Shown here piece by piece: positions 1-5,445 of a DNA stretch of 5,445 nucleotides. The translations under genes and the position numbers were made by a program. The stretch is from JBDLID01 sp039715055 (lineage in GTDB: Bacteria > Desulfobacterota > Desulfobulbia > Desulfobulbales > Desulfocapsaceae). The stretch is taken from contig JBDLID010000177.1 in the NCBI GenBank assembly GCA_039715055.1, positions 1 to 5,445 on the forward strand, written 5' to 3'. The notes beneath the pieces are model-generated. The model did not search any database. It saw only the letters and a list, made by a program, of their open reading frames with translations, and was not told the origin of the DNA. Numbering within the stretch: the first letter of the stretch is position 1; each line of letters starts with the position of its first letter.

Positions 1-1305
1 AAAGGTTCCGACAAAGAGGGTCTTGCCGTCAACCACCATCGATTTGGCATGAATGGCGAAAATCGGTACCGATTTTTCCAGGGTTTCCAGCCGGTCGATC
101 AGTTTTTTGCGAATCTGGGGGCGGGGTTTGAACTCATAGACCTTGATGCCAGCCTGCAGAACTTTTTTGCGCTGTTTACTGTAGCCGCTGAAGGCTTGAA
201 GGTTGTCGGTTGCCGCCAGTGAGTTGGTGACGATATGGATGTCGACGCCCCTTTTCACCAGCCCTGCAAAAAAATCAATGGCCCCTTTGGGCATGATCAG
301 ATACGGCGACTGGATGACGATTCTTTCCCTGGCCTGTCCAAGAACCTCGATCAGTTCCCGGGTTGCCATACCGCCTCCTGCAAGCCCCTCCTTGCCCGGA
401 TTTTTTCCGGGAAGGTCATGGATGAAGCGGACCTTGTCCCAGACCAGCGCCTCAATCAGGCCGGGGATTTTTTCCGGGAGGTCAGCCAGGGCCTGCCGGA
501 CCTCGTCAGTAAAGTTGACAGGGTCGCTGGCGTAACGATGCAGGTCGCCATATACCTTTCTGATCTGCTGGCGGTTCAGGCCATTGTTCTGGCGAGCGAG
601 AATCTCTTCCAGGGAAACGGCAATCGGGCTTTGCCAGAAGGTTTCAAAATTTTTTTTCATACCAGTGACCACCGGGCCGGCAAGAAAGATATCCCGATCA
701 CGGAAATTATACTGCCGGTTGTAGTCAAAGTACTCATCGGCCATGTTCCGGCCGCCGGTGATTGCCACTGTATTGTCAACAATCAGGGCCTTGTCATGCA
801 TGCGCTGGTTAAACGATCGGAAATCGGTCACCATGTGATAGAGTCGTTTAAGTCTTGAAACACCGACCGAGTGCTTGGGGTTGTAGATCTTGATTTCGAT
901 ATTGGGGTGGGCACCAAGGGCGAGCATGGAGTGGTCCGGCGCATCAATCATCAGATCATCGACGATGACCCGCACCCGTACCCCTCGCTCGGCAGCCCTC
1001 AGCAGGAAATCCGCGGCAAGAATGCCGATATTGTCCGTGGACCAGATGAAGTACTGGACATCAATGGTCTGCTCGGCGTGGTCGGTCAGCCAGGCCCGGG
1101 CCAGCAGCGACTCCTCTCCCTTTTCGAGCAGAATTGTGCCGCTCAGGCCCCTGTTCTCAGCCAGCTGAGCCTGTACAACCTGTGAGAGAGTTATCTGGGG
1201 TTGTTCGCCCAATGCCGGTCCGGGAGTGAAGAGCCAGACGATGAGTATTACCTGGCAGAGACCAGCGATGTACCTGAGGGTGTGAAAAATTATTTCACCC
1301 CTCAA
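1..1305 (-). CDS. Phospholipase D / cardiolipin synthase-like protein, ClsC/YmdC type, C-terminus cut by window edge
   Basis: This frame is open from position 1305 to the left edge (435 codons, no stop), so the C-terminus is missing. It has two HxKxxxxD catalytic motifs of the phospholipase D superfamily: H170/K172/D177, followed by GGRNMADEYF, and H419/K421/D426, followed by VGTF. The GGRN-x-x-DEYF tail after the first motif is typical of ClsC/YmdC-like enzymes, which make cardiolipin from two phospholipids; E. coli ClsC is about 470 residues, so perhaps 40-80 residues are lost here. The N-terminus (R11, then a hydrophobic run at about residues 13-27 and a small-residue stretch PGPALG) looks like a signal peptide or membrane anchor, placing the enzyme in the periplasm or on the inner membrane. 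No ATG fits, so I chose TTG at 1305: AGGGAG lies 7 bases upstream and the start gives a sensible signal peptide. It overlaps the upstream STAS gene by 11 bases, implying translational coupling. Substrate is inferred from family; a secreted phospholipase or transphosphatidylase is the alternative. Confidence 0.88.
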   Translation of the reverse strand, partial: MRGEIIFHTLRYIAGLCQVILIVWLFTPGPALGEQPQITLSQVVQAQLAENRGLSGTILLEKGEESLLARAWLTDHAEQTIDVQYFIWSTDNIGILAADFLLRAAERGVRVRVIVDDLMIDAPDHSMLALGAHPNIEIKIYNPKHSVGVSRLKRLYHMVTDFRSFNQRMHDKALIVDNTVAITGGRNMADEYFDYNRQYNFRDRDIFLAGPVVTGMKKNFETFWQSPIAVSLEEILARQNNGLNRQQIRKVYGDLHRYASDPVNFTDEVRQALADLPEKIPGLIEALVWDKVRFIHDLPGKNPGKEGLAGGGMATRELIEVLGQARERIVIQSPYLIMPKGAIDFFAGLVKRGVDIHIVTNSLAATDNLQAFSGYSKQRKKVLQAGIKVYEFKPRPQIRKKLIDRLETLEKSVPIFAIHAKSMVVDGKTLFVGTF

Positions 1306-1624
1306 CCGCCTGCTCCCTGGTGGCGAAGACTTTGAACATCTTTTCAAAACCGGACATCTTGAAGACCTCTTCCACCATGCCCTGAAGACCGCAGAAAACA
1401 ATATCGCCGTCATGCACACGCAGCTTTTTGGCTGAAATGAGAATGGAGCGTAAACCGGCTGAACTGATGTAATCAACTCCGCTCATGTCAACGATCATAT
1501 CGGTCTCTCCCTGGGCCAGCCAGTCGGAGCAGTTGGATTCAAACTTACCGGCAGTATTGGCATCAAGCCGTCCCGCCACATCAACGATGAAGAGTTTACC
1601 TTCTTTGGTGGTTGTGCATTCCAT
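1295..1624 (-). CDS. Single-domain STAS protein, anti-sigma factor antagonist-like (SpoIIAA/RsbV type)
   Basis: A 109-residue protein, the usual length of a stand-alone STAS domain. The pattern is the SpoIIAA/RsbV fold: an N-terminal strand ending in GRLDANTA (residues 18-25), a strand IVDMSGVDYI (44-53), the phospho-acceptor loop SSAGLR (54-59), then ILISAKKLR, a strand DIVFCGL and a C-terminal helix containing GFEKMF. By alignment with RsbV/SpoIIAA the phosphorylated serine should be S55. The aspartate that normally precedes it is serine here (S54), a variant common in proteobacterial members. In the family, the unphosphorylated form binds an anti-sigma kinase or another partner and the phosphorylated form does not. 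The gene starts 15 bases after the stop of the SpoIIE-type phosphatase gene, which is therefore its probable phosphatase. No kinase is encoded in view, so the target (sigma factor, diguanylate cyclase or other) is unknown. ATG at 1624 has a strong AGGGAGG site five bases upstream. Confidence 0.95.
   Translation of the reverse strand: MECTTTKEGKLFIVDVAGRLDANTAGKFESNCSDWLAQGETDMIVDMSGVDYISSAGLRSILISAKKLRVHDGDIVFCGLQGMVEEVFKMSGFEKMFKVFATREQAVEG
1313..1318 (-). promoter_or_regulatory. Ribosome binding site that decides the TTG start of the PLD gene
   Basis: The minus strand reads AGGGAG, then seven bases, then TTG at 1305. This Shine-Dalgarno-like site lies inside the 3' end of the STAS gene. 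It is the best support for a TTG start, since no in-frame ATG exists near the predicted signal peptide. Another in-frame TTG at 1347 would add an extension inside the STAS gene and is less likely. Confidence 0.6.
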
Positions 1625-1629
1625 ATTTT

Positions 1630-1636
1630 CCTCCCT
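1630..1636 (-). promoter_or_regulatory. Strong ribosome binding site of the STAS gene
   Basis: AGGGAGG on the minus strand, five bases before the ATG at 1624, is a near-ideal Shine-Dalgarno sequence. It sits in the 15-base gap after the phosphatase stop codon (TAA, 1640-1642). It is stronger than the sites of the other genes, which fits a need for more STAS protein than membrane phosphatase. Confidence 0.8.
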
Positions 1637-1639
1637 GAA

Positions 1640-3571
1640 TTATCTCTGTTCTCCTGTGTAGCGGACTCCGAGCATGGTGATGTCGTCTGACTGTTCGGCT
1701 CTGCCTGCAAATGTTGCGACCGAGCCGGCTACCGTCTGGATCAGTTCCTGCGAACTGTTATACTGCTTTTCGTTGACAAGGTTGAGCAGCTTTTTATCCG
1801 AGTAGAGTTCTTCGTCTTCATTCATCGCCTCTGTCACCCCGTCTGTATAGAGAAAGACCATGTCGTTGGGCTCAAGCGTCATCTTCACCGTTGAATAGCC
1901 CATCCCCTCCATGGCGCCTGCCACAGGTTCATGAAGAGAGGGGAGGAACTCCCCTTTTGCCGAGCTGATGACCAGTGGCGGGTTATGGCCGGCGCTGGCG
2001 TAGGAGAGTTCACCGCTGCGGGTATCGAGGATGGCCAGAAAGAGGGTGACGAACATGCACGCTTCATTGTCCTCGGCAAGATCATTGTTCACCTTTTCAA
2101 GGATCTGCCCCGGCTTGAACCCTTCGGTGGCAACCGTTTTGAGCAGTGTCTTGGTCACGGCCATGAGAAAGGCGGCAGGCACCCCTTTGCCCGATACATC
2201 ACCAATGAGAAAGCAGAACTGGTTTTCATCAATGAAAAAGAAGTCGTAGAGGTCGCCGCCGACCTCTCTTGCCGGGACCAGGCTGGCAAAGATGTCAAAT
2301 TCCACTCGATCTGGAAAAGGGGGAAACGTCTTGGGCAGGATACCCATCTGGATGTCATGGGCAATGCGCAGCTCCGACTCGATGCGCTCTTTTTCAGTCG
2401 TTGTTCGTTTCAGATTTTCGATGTAGCTCTGCAGCGATTCCTGCATCTGGCCAAAGGATTCGGTGAGCTGGCCGATTTCGTCCTTTGACACTGGTGCAGG
2501 AAGTTCTGCATGGAGGTTGCCGTCGGCGATTTCCATGGCTCCTTTTGAGAGTTTACCTAAAGGACTGATCATGCGCCGGACGCTTGCGCTGATAACCAGG
2601 GTGAAGATGACAAACCCGAGGAGCCCTGTGATCAGGCTGCTGCGAGTCAAAGCCCTGGTGTCGCGAAGAACCTCGTCCACCGGAAAGAGGAAGGCCAGCG
2701 ACCAGCCGTCAAGGGGCAGGGGCATGTGGAGGAGGAAGCTGGGCCGATGGTCGCGGACACTGTCCCGCTGAATAAATCCGGTCCGGCCGCTGATCATGTC
2801 CCGGCCGATCCGCCACAGTTCTTCATCGCCCAGTTCCTCAGCAAGTGAAAATATGGTCTCATTGAACATCAGCTCTCCCACGGGATGATAGATAAAAGTC
2901 CCGTTGCGGCTGATCATGGCGGCATAGCCACTGTCGTAGAGTTTGATTGACGAGATGAGCTCCTGCAGCCAGTCCAGGGAAATATCGGCCCGGATAACGC
3001 CTGCAAAAATGTGGGCCTTGCCCTGGCGACGGTAGAAGGGGACCGCATAGCTTGCGATCAGTGCTTCGCAGCCGTCATGGTCAAAGTAGGGCTCGGTCCA
3101 CACCGCATGGCCAAGCTCCCGGGGGAGCTGATACCAGTCCTTGTAAAAGTATCGATAATCACTGGAGCCGAGCTGGGTGACAGCCATTTCTCCATCTTTT
3201 CGATAACTGTATGGTGCGAAAAAGAGTTTGTCCCGGCTATGAACAAAAGGCTCAAAGGCTATGGCCATACCAAAGAGTCGAGGGTTGTTGCTGACCACAT
3301 GATGGGTCAGGTTCTCCAACTTGATTCCGGAGATGTCCGCATCTTCCAGGACCAGACCGATATTGTCACCGCTCTGTTCAATGGGCTTGATCAGGGAGGC
3401 GAGAAGGTTGGCCACCTCGCGACCGCGGATATGACTGTTTTCTTCCGCCTGCTCAATGATCAGCGAGCGGGAGAAAAGGTAGGTGGTGGTGAGGACTGCC
3501 CCCAGGATCAGGGTGGAAAAAGCAAGAACCAGCAGGGCCAGCTTGAAGGTGAGGCTGTTTCTGGTCATCAC
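1640..3571 (-). CDS. Membrane sensor phosphatase: Cache - HAMP - SpoIIE/RsbU-type PP2C domain
   Basis: A 643-residue inner-membrane signalling protein. Domains in order: transmembrane segment 1 at about residues 9-33; a periplasmic double-Cache-like sensor at about 35-300 (features DWYQLP at 145-150, WTEPYFD at 158-164, GVIRADISLDWL at 191-202 and DSGYAAMISRNG at 213-224); transmembrane segment 2 at about 311-332; HAMP at about 333-385; a helical linker with the RIAHDIQMGILP signature at 402-413 typical of RsbU-like proteins; and a PP2C/SpoIIE phosphatase at about 425-640. The phosphatase keeps its key elements: GGDLYDF (D440, D443), GDVSGKG (D458), YASAGHNPP (524-532), LYTDGVTEA (D577) and SDDITML (D629/D630). 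It should therefore be a metal-dependent serine phosphatase. The adjacent STAS protein is the expected substrate. The reading frame begins at GTG 3571, but ATG at 3568 directly follows; that ATG overlaps the TGA of the upstream gene by one base and may be the true start, which would remove one residue. The ligand is unknown. Confidence 0.96.
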   Translation of the reverse strand: MMTRNSLTFKLALLVLAFSTLILGAVLTTTYLFSRSLIIEQAEENSHIRGREVANLLASLIKPIEQSGDNIGLVLEDADISGIKLENLTHHVVSNNPRLFGMAIAFEPFVHSRDKLFFAPYSYRKDGEMAVTQLGSSDYRYFYKDWYQLPRELGHAVWTEPYFDHDGCEALIASYAVPFYRRQGKAHIFAGVIRADISLDWLQELISSIKLYDSGYAAMISRNGTFIYHPVGELMFNETIFSLAEELGDEELWRIGRDMISGRTGFIQRDSVRDHRPSFLLHMPLPLDGWSLAFLFPVDEVLRDTRALTRSSLITGLLGFVIFTLVISASVRRMISPLGKLSKGAMEIADGNLHAELPAPVSKDEIGQLTESFGQMQESLQSYIENLKRTTTEKERIESELRIAHDIQMGILPKTFPPFPDRVEFDIFASLVPAREVGGDLYDFFFIDENQFCFLIGDVSGKGVPAAFLMAVTKTLLKTVATEGFKPGQILEKVNNDLAEDNEACMFVTLFLAILDTRSGELSYASAGHNPPLVISSAKGEFLPSLHEPVAGAMEGMGYSTVKMTLEPNDMVFLYTDGVTEAMNEDEELYSDKKLLNLVNEKQYNSSQELIQTVAGSVATFAGRAEQSDDITMLGVRYTGEQR

Positions 3572-4575
3572 CTCGCCCCCCTGTAAAAGTCGTCATATTC
3601 CACCGGGTCATAGATAACGCCCTGGCTGAGAAGGTGGCTCACGACCTTTTCAAAGGTTTTCTGCTCGAGGGTGGTTCCCAGGTCTTGTTGGAGAGCGACT
3701 GCTAAAACATCTTTCATACGGACCAGCATCCAGCGCTGATGGGCCCTGCTCACAGGCAGGTTGGCCTCGGCCATGCGGCGGGCCACAATGTCAAGAGTCT
3801 CTTCCGGGTGGTCAAAGGCGTATTGCCAGCCCTCACGGGTTGCGTCAATCAGGGCTGCCGCCGCCTCCGGTTTTTTCTGCAGGGTGGTTTCCAGGCAGTA
3901 GATGCCGTCTTCCGGAAAATCAAAGGGGGTGTCTTTGAAAAAAAACGTCTGCAGCTCCTCCCGGCGCAGTCCGGCTGAGAGGATGGAGTGGTATTCGTTG
4001 TACCACATGGCGCTGGTGGCCGACACCGCACCGCGCAGGAAGAGATCCATGGACTGCTCGAGAAACACAACTTTGACATCTATACCTGTCTCTTCAAAGA
4101 GGAGGCGTGGCTGGATCTGGAATTCATTGGCCCACAGGGAGACTTTTTTTCCATCAAGGTCTTTGATTTCGGTCATATCTCCCGACCTGGTCACAAGCAT
4201 CAGGCTGGAGTGGTGGATGAACTGGCCGACGTTGACCAAGGGGATGCCCGCATCCCGCCGTTCCAGGGCGGTGGCAAGGAACAGGGAACCGAAATCGGCT
4301 CGGCCAGTGGCCAGATAGTCGGAAACGATTCTATCCGGACCTCCGGGGAGGATGGTGAGATCAAGCCCCCTGGCCCGATAAAAGCCTTTTTCTTCAGCAA
4401 CAAAATAACCTGCAAACTGGGCCTGCGGACTCCACTGAAGGATGAGGCTGGCCTTCATCTGTTCCAGTTCGGCGGCCGGGGCGGCCGTCGGAACAACAAA
4501 GAACCCGAGGAGGAGAAAAATGATCGGTCTGAGTTTTTTTATCATGCCGAACGAAGTGGACGAGTGTTGGTGCAT
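3568..4575 (-). CDS. Exported NMT1/THI5-like (SsuA/ThiY family) substrate-binding protein without a transporter beside it
   Basis: A 335-residue protein of the periplasmic binding-protein family that includes ThiY, SsuA, TauA and NMT1/THI5. The start of the mature part, LILQWSPQAQFAGYFVAEEKGFY (44-66), followed by GLDLTILPGGPD (70-81) and ATGRADFG (89-96), is the family signature; the second lobe has DLDGKKVSLW (139-148). A signal peptide is clear: KKLRP, hydrophobic core at about 18-28, and cleavage near APAA|ELEQ (after residue 35). The product should be periplasmic. ATG 4575 lies five bases after the LysE gene stop but has only a weak ribosome site. M11 (ATG 4545) would give a cleaner signal peptide but also lacks a clear site, so the start is uncertain. 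Family ligands are thiamine pyrimidine precursors, alkylsulfonates, taurine or similar; I cannot assign one. No permease or ATPase gene is in view. The next gene, which overlaps it, is a sensor phosphatase, so this protein may act as a receptor partner rather than in uptake. Confidence 0.92.
   Translation of the reverse strand: MHQHSSTSFGMIKKLRPIIFLLLGFFVVPTAAPAAELEQMKASLILQWSPQAQFAGYFVAEEKGFYRARGLDLTILPGGPDRIVSDYLATGRADFGSLFLATALERRDAGIPLVNVGQFIHHSSLMLVTRSGDMTEIKDLDGKKVSLWANEFQIQPRLLFEETGIDVKVVFLEQSMDLFLRGAVSATSAMWYNEYHSILSAGLRREELQTFFFKDTPFDFPEDGIYCLETTLQKKPEAAAALIDATREGWQYAFDHPEETLDIVARRMAEANLPVSRAHQRWMLVRMKDVLAVALQQDLGTTLEQKTFEKVVSHLLSQGVIYDPVEYDDFYRGAR
3576..3582 (-). promoter_or_regulatory. 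Ribosome binding site of the sensor phosphatase gene
   Basis: The minus strand reads AGGGGGG followed by CGAGG and then TGATG. The G-rich run is seven bases from ATG 3568, and GAGG is only two bases from it. The site lies inside the last codons of the binding-protein gene, consistent with translational coupling. Confidence 0.5.
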
Positions 4576-4580
4576 CTACT

Positions 4581-5222
4581 CTAGTTCTGGCTGGAAACGG
4601 CCAGTCGAAGACCCAGGCCGATGAGCAGTGCGCCGGTGACCCGTTCTAGCCAGTGGCCCAGTCGCTGGAAGTTTTGGCGGATTTTCCGGTGGCCGAAAAA
4701 AAGTGAGACCCCGCAGAACCAGGCGGCGGTAGCCACGGCCATGTAGAGTCCGTAAAAGGCCTGCACCGAACGGGGCGTTTCCGGCTTGATGATCACCGTG
4801 AACAGGGAGAGGAAGAAGAGGGTGGCCTTGGGGTTGAGTCCGTTGGTCAGCAGTCCGGTCCAGAAGGCCCGCCGCCTGGTCGGGGCGGCAACCTGCTCTT
4901 TGTCGTCCAGGACTCCACCGGCCATGGGGCGTGCCCGCAATGACTTGAAACCGATATAGATGAGATAGAGTCCGCCAAGCAGTTTCATGATGGTGAATGC
5001 CATGACGGACTGGGAGATGATCAACCCGATGCCGAGCAGGGAATAGGCGGTGTGGATGAGAATGCCGAATCCGACGCCAAAACTTGACCAGATGGCGGTA
5101 CGCTTGCCATGGACCAGGGACTGGCGGACGATGATGGCAAAGTCCGGTCCCGGGCTGGCCACGGCAAAGAGGTGGACCAGGGCGATGGTGATGAATTCGG
5201 AGAGGTCGATGGCGCTGAGCAT
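4581..5222 (-). CDS. LysE/RhtB family amino-acid exporter
   Basis: A 213-residue inner-membrane protein, the usual length of LysE/RhtB exporters. It has the N-terminal family motif SPGPDFA (23-29), then about six hydrophobic segments (roughly 10-25, 45-68, 70-93, 122-146, 155-177 and 196-211) and the second conserved block TGLLTNGLNPKATLFFLS (122-139). The region between the third and fourth segments (94-120) is charged and cytoplasmic or loop-like. The family exports amino acids or related small molecules such as lysine, threonine, homoserine lactone or cysteine by proton-coupled transport; substrate cannot be read from sequence. It is the first gene of the apparent operon, with the binding-protein gene five bases after its TAG stop. 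ATG 5222 is the only suitable start before the SPGPDFA helix, though the upstream AAAAAGCAGC is a poor ribosome site. Confidence 0.94.
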   Translation of the reverse strand: MLSAIDLSEFITIALVHLFAVASPGPDFAIIVRQSLVHGKRTAIWSSFGVGFGILIHTAYSLLGIGLIISQSVMAFTIMKLLGGLYLIYIGFKSLRARPMAGGVLDDKEQVAAPTRRRAFWTGLLTNGLNPKATLFFLSLFTVIIKPETPRSVQAFYGLYMAVATAAWFCGVSLFFGHRKIRQNFQRLGHWLERVTGALLIGLGLRLAVSSQN

Positions 5223-5347
5223 GCTGCTTTTTGAGGCTGGAGAAGATCTTTTATTGTTTAATTTGGTTACTCTACCAGTATTGGAGGGTGGCTGCCAGGC
5301 TTAAACCATTGGAGCGGAAAGAGTTGCCGTAAGAGGAGAACTCCAGT

Positions 5348-5361
5348 TGTAACTATTCAGC
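5348..5361 (+). repeat. Direct repeat, copy 1 (TGTAACTATTCAGC)
   Basis: This 14-base sequence matches the copy at 5393-5406 with one difference (A/G at the eighth base). Starts are 45 bases apart. The copy is preceded by AGT, so that AGTTGTAACT (5345-5354) forms a short inverted repeat. It could be an operator site or the outer part of a mobile-element end; the sequence alone does not decide. Confidence 0.6.
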
Positions 5362-5392
5362 GTAAAACTGGGTGCGTCCCTAAGCAGGGAAC

Positions 5393-5406
5393 TGTAACTG
5401 TTCAGC
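5393..5406 (+). repeat. Direct repeat, copy 2 (TGTAACTGTTCAGC)
   Basis: Second copy of the 14-base repeat at 5348-5361, with 13 of 14 bases identical. It is embedded in AACTGTAACTGTT, which also contains a small tandem AACTGT. Located about 170 bases upstream of the LysE start, somewhat far for a classic operator. Confidence 0.6.
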
Positions 5407-5445
5407 AGGGCCCGCAGTGTGGTCAAGCAGGCTGACGAAGCGTAC

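Larger units (their letters stand above)
5223..5445. other. Non-coding leader upstream of the operon
   Basis: No convincing gene is seen in these 223 bases. On the minus strand, the AT-rich stretch at about 5250-5270 (AAATTAAACAATAAAA) lies 28-48 bases ahead of the LysE start and is the likeliest promoter area, but I cannot assign good -35 and -10 boxes. One minus-strand frame is open from the right edge to about 5302, but it has no family signature and contains the direct repeat, so I do not call it a gene. A weak hairpin (TCCCT-AAGC-AGGGA, 5377-5390) sits between the repeat copies. Confidence 0.5.

Noticed and set aside
235..1185. Plus-strand open frames across the left end
   Set aside because: The minus strand is continuously open here and carries both HKD motifs, so these are shadows.
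1248..1275. Possible lipoprotein cleavage site at C17 of the PLD protein
   Set aside because: The residue before the cysteine is leucine, and the hydrophobic core continues after it, so it does not fit a lipobox.
1931..2488. Open frame of 185 codons on the plus strand
   Set aside because: It lies wholly antisense to the phosphatase domain, whose motifs are all intact; the plus-strand translation shows no family signature.
3011..3586. Open frame of 191 codons on the plus strand
   Set aside because: Antisense to the Cache region and first transmembrane segment of the sensor; no recognisable domain or ribosome site.
3988..4584. Open frame of 198 codons on the plus strand
   Set aside because: Antisense to the substrate-binding protein; its composition is a mirror of that gene's codons.
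5377..5390. TCCCT-AAGC-AGGGA hairpin as a terminator
   Set aside because: The stem is only five pairs and has no following run of T on either strand.
5302..5445. Minus-strand frame open from the right edge, possible gene end
   Set aside because: About 47 codons, low complexity rich in S, L and N because of the direct repeat, with no recognisable C-terminal motif.

Overview
The window reads as chromosomal DNA from a Gram-negative bacterium. I cannot place it firmly. The moderately high GC content, the codon usage, and the mix of periplasmic sensing with an RsbU/SpoIIE-type phosphatase and a STAS protein would suit a Desulfobacterota/deltaproteobacterial relative, but that is an inference from gene content only. 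All supported genes lie on the minus strand and are packed tightly enough to be one transcription unit, read from right to left.

Layout in transcription order. 5445-5223 is a non-coding leader with a 14-base direct repeat and an AT-rich stretch just upstream of the first gene. 5222-4581 encodes a LysE/RhtB-type amino-acid exporter. After 5 bases, 4575-3568 encodes an exported NMT1/THI5 (SsuA/ThiY-like) substrate-binding protein. Its stop codon overlaps the start of 3568/3571-1640, a membrane sensor with two transmembrane segments, a periplasmic double-Cache-like domain, HAMP and a complete SpoIIE/RsbU-type PP2C phosphatase domain. After 15 bases, 1624-1295 encodes a single-domain STAS anti-sigma-factor-antagonist-like protein. 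Its last codons overlap the start of 1305-1, an exported two-HKD phospholipase D/cardiolipin synthase (ClsC/YmdC-like) protein that runs off the left edge.

The likely working model is a partner-switching signalling module. The periplasmic binding protein, which has no ABC permease or ATPase beside it, and/or the Cache domain senses a small molecule. The signal passes through HAMP to the cytoplasmic phosphatase, which dephosphorylates the STAS protein, which in turn binds a target encoded elsewhere (classically an RsbW/SpoIIAB-like kinase or anti-sigma factor). The flanking exporter and phospholipid-processing enzyme may be co-regulated outputs. The individual families are well known. The grouping of an orphan binding protein, a Cache-HAMP-phosphatase, a STAS protein and a PLD enzyme in one overlapping operon is the unusual part. 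No RNA genes, CRISPR arrays or complete mobile elements were seen.
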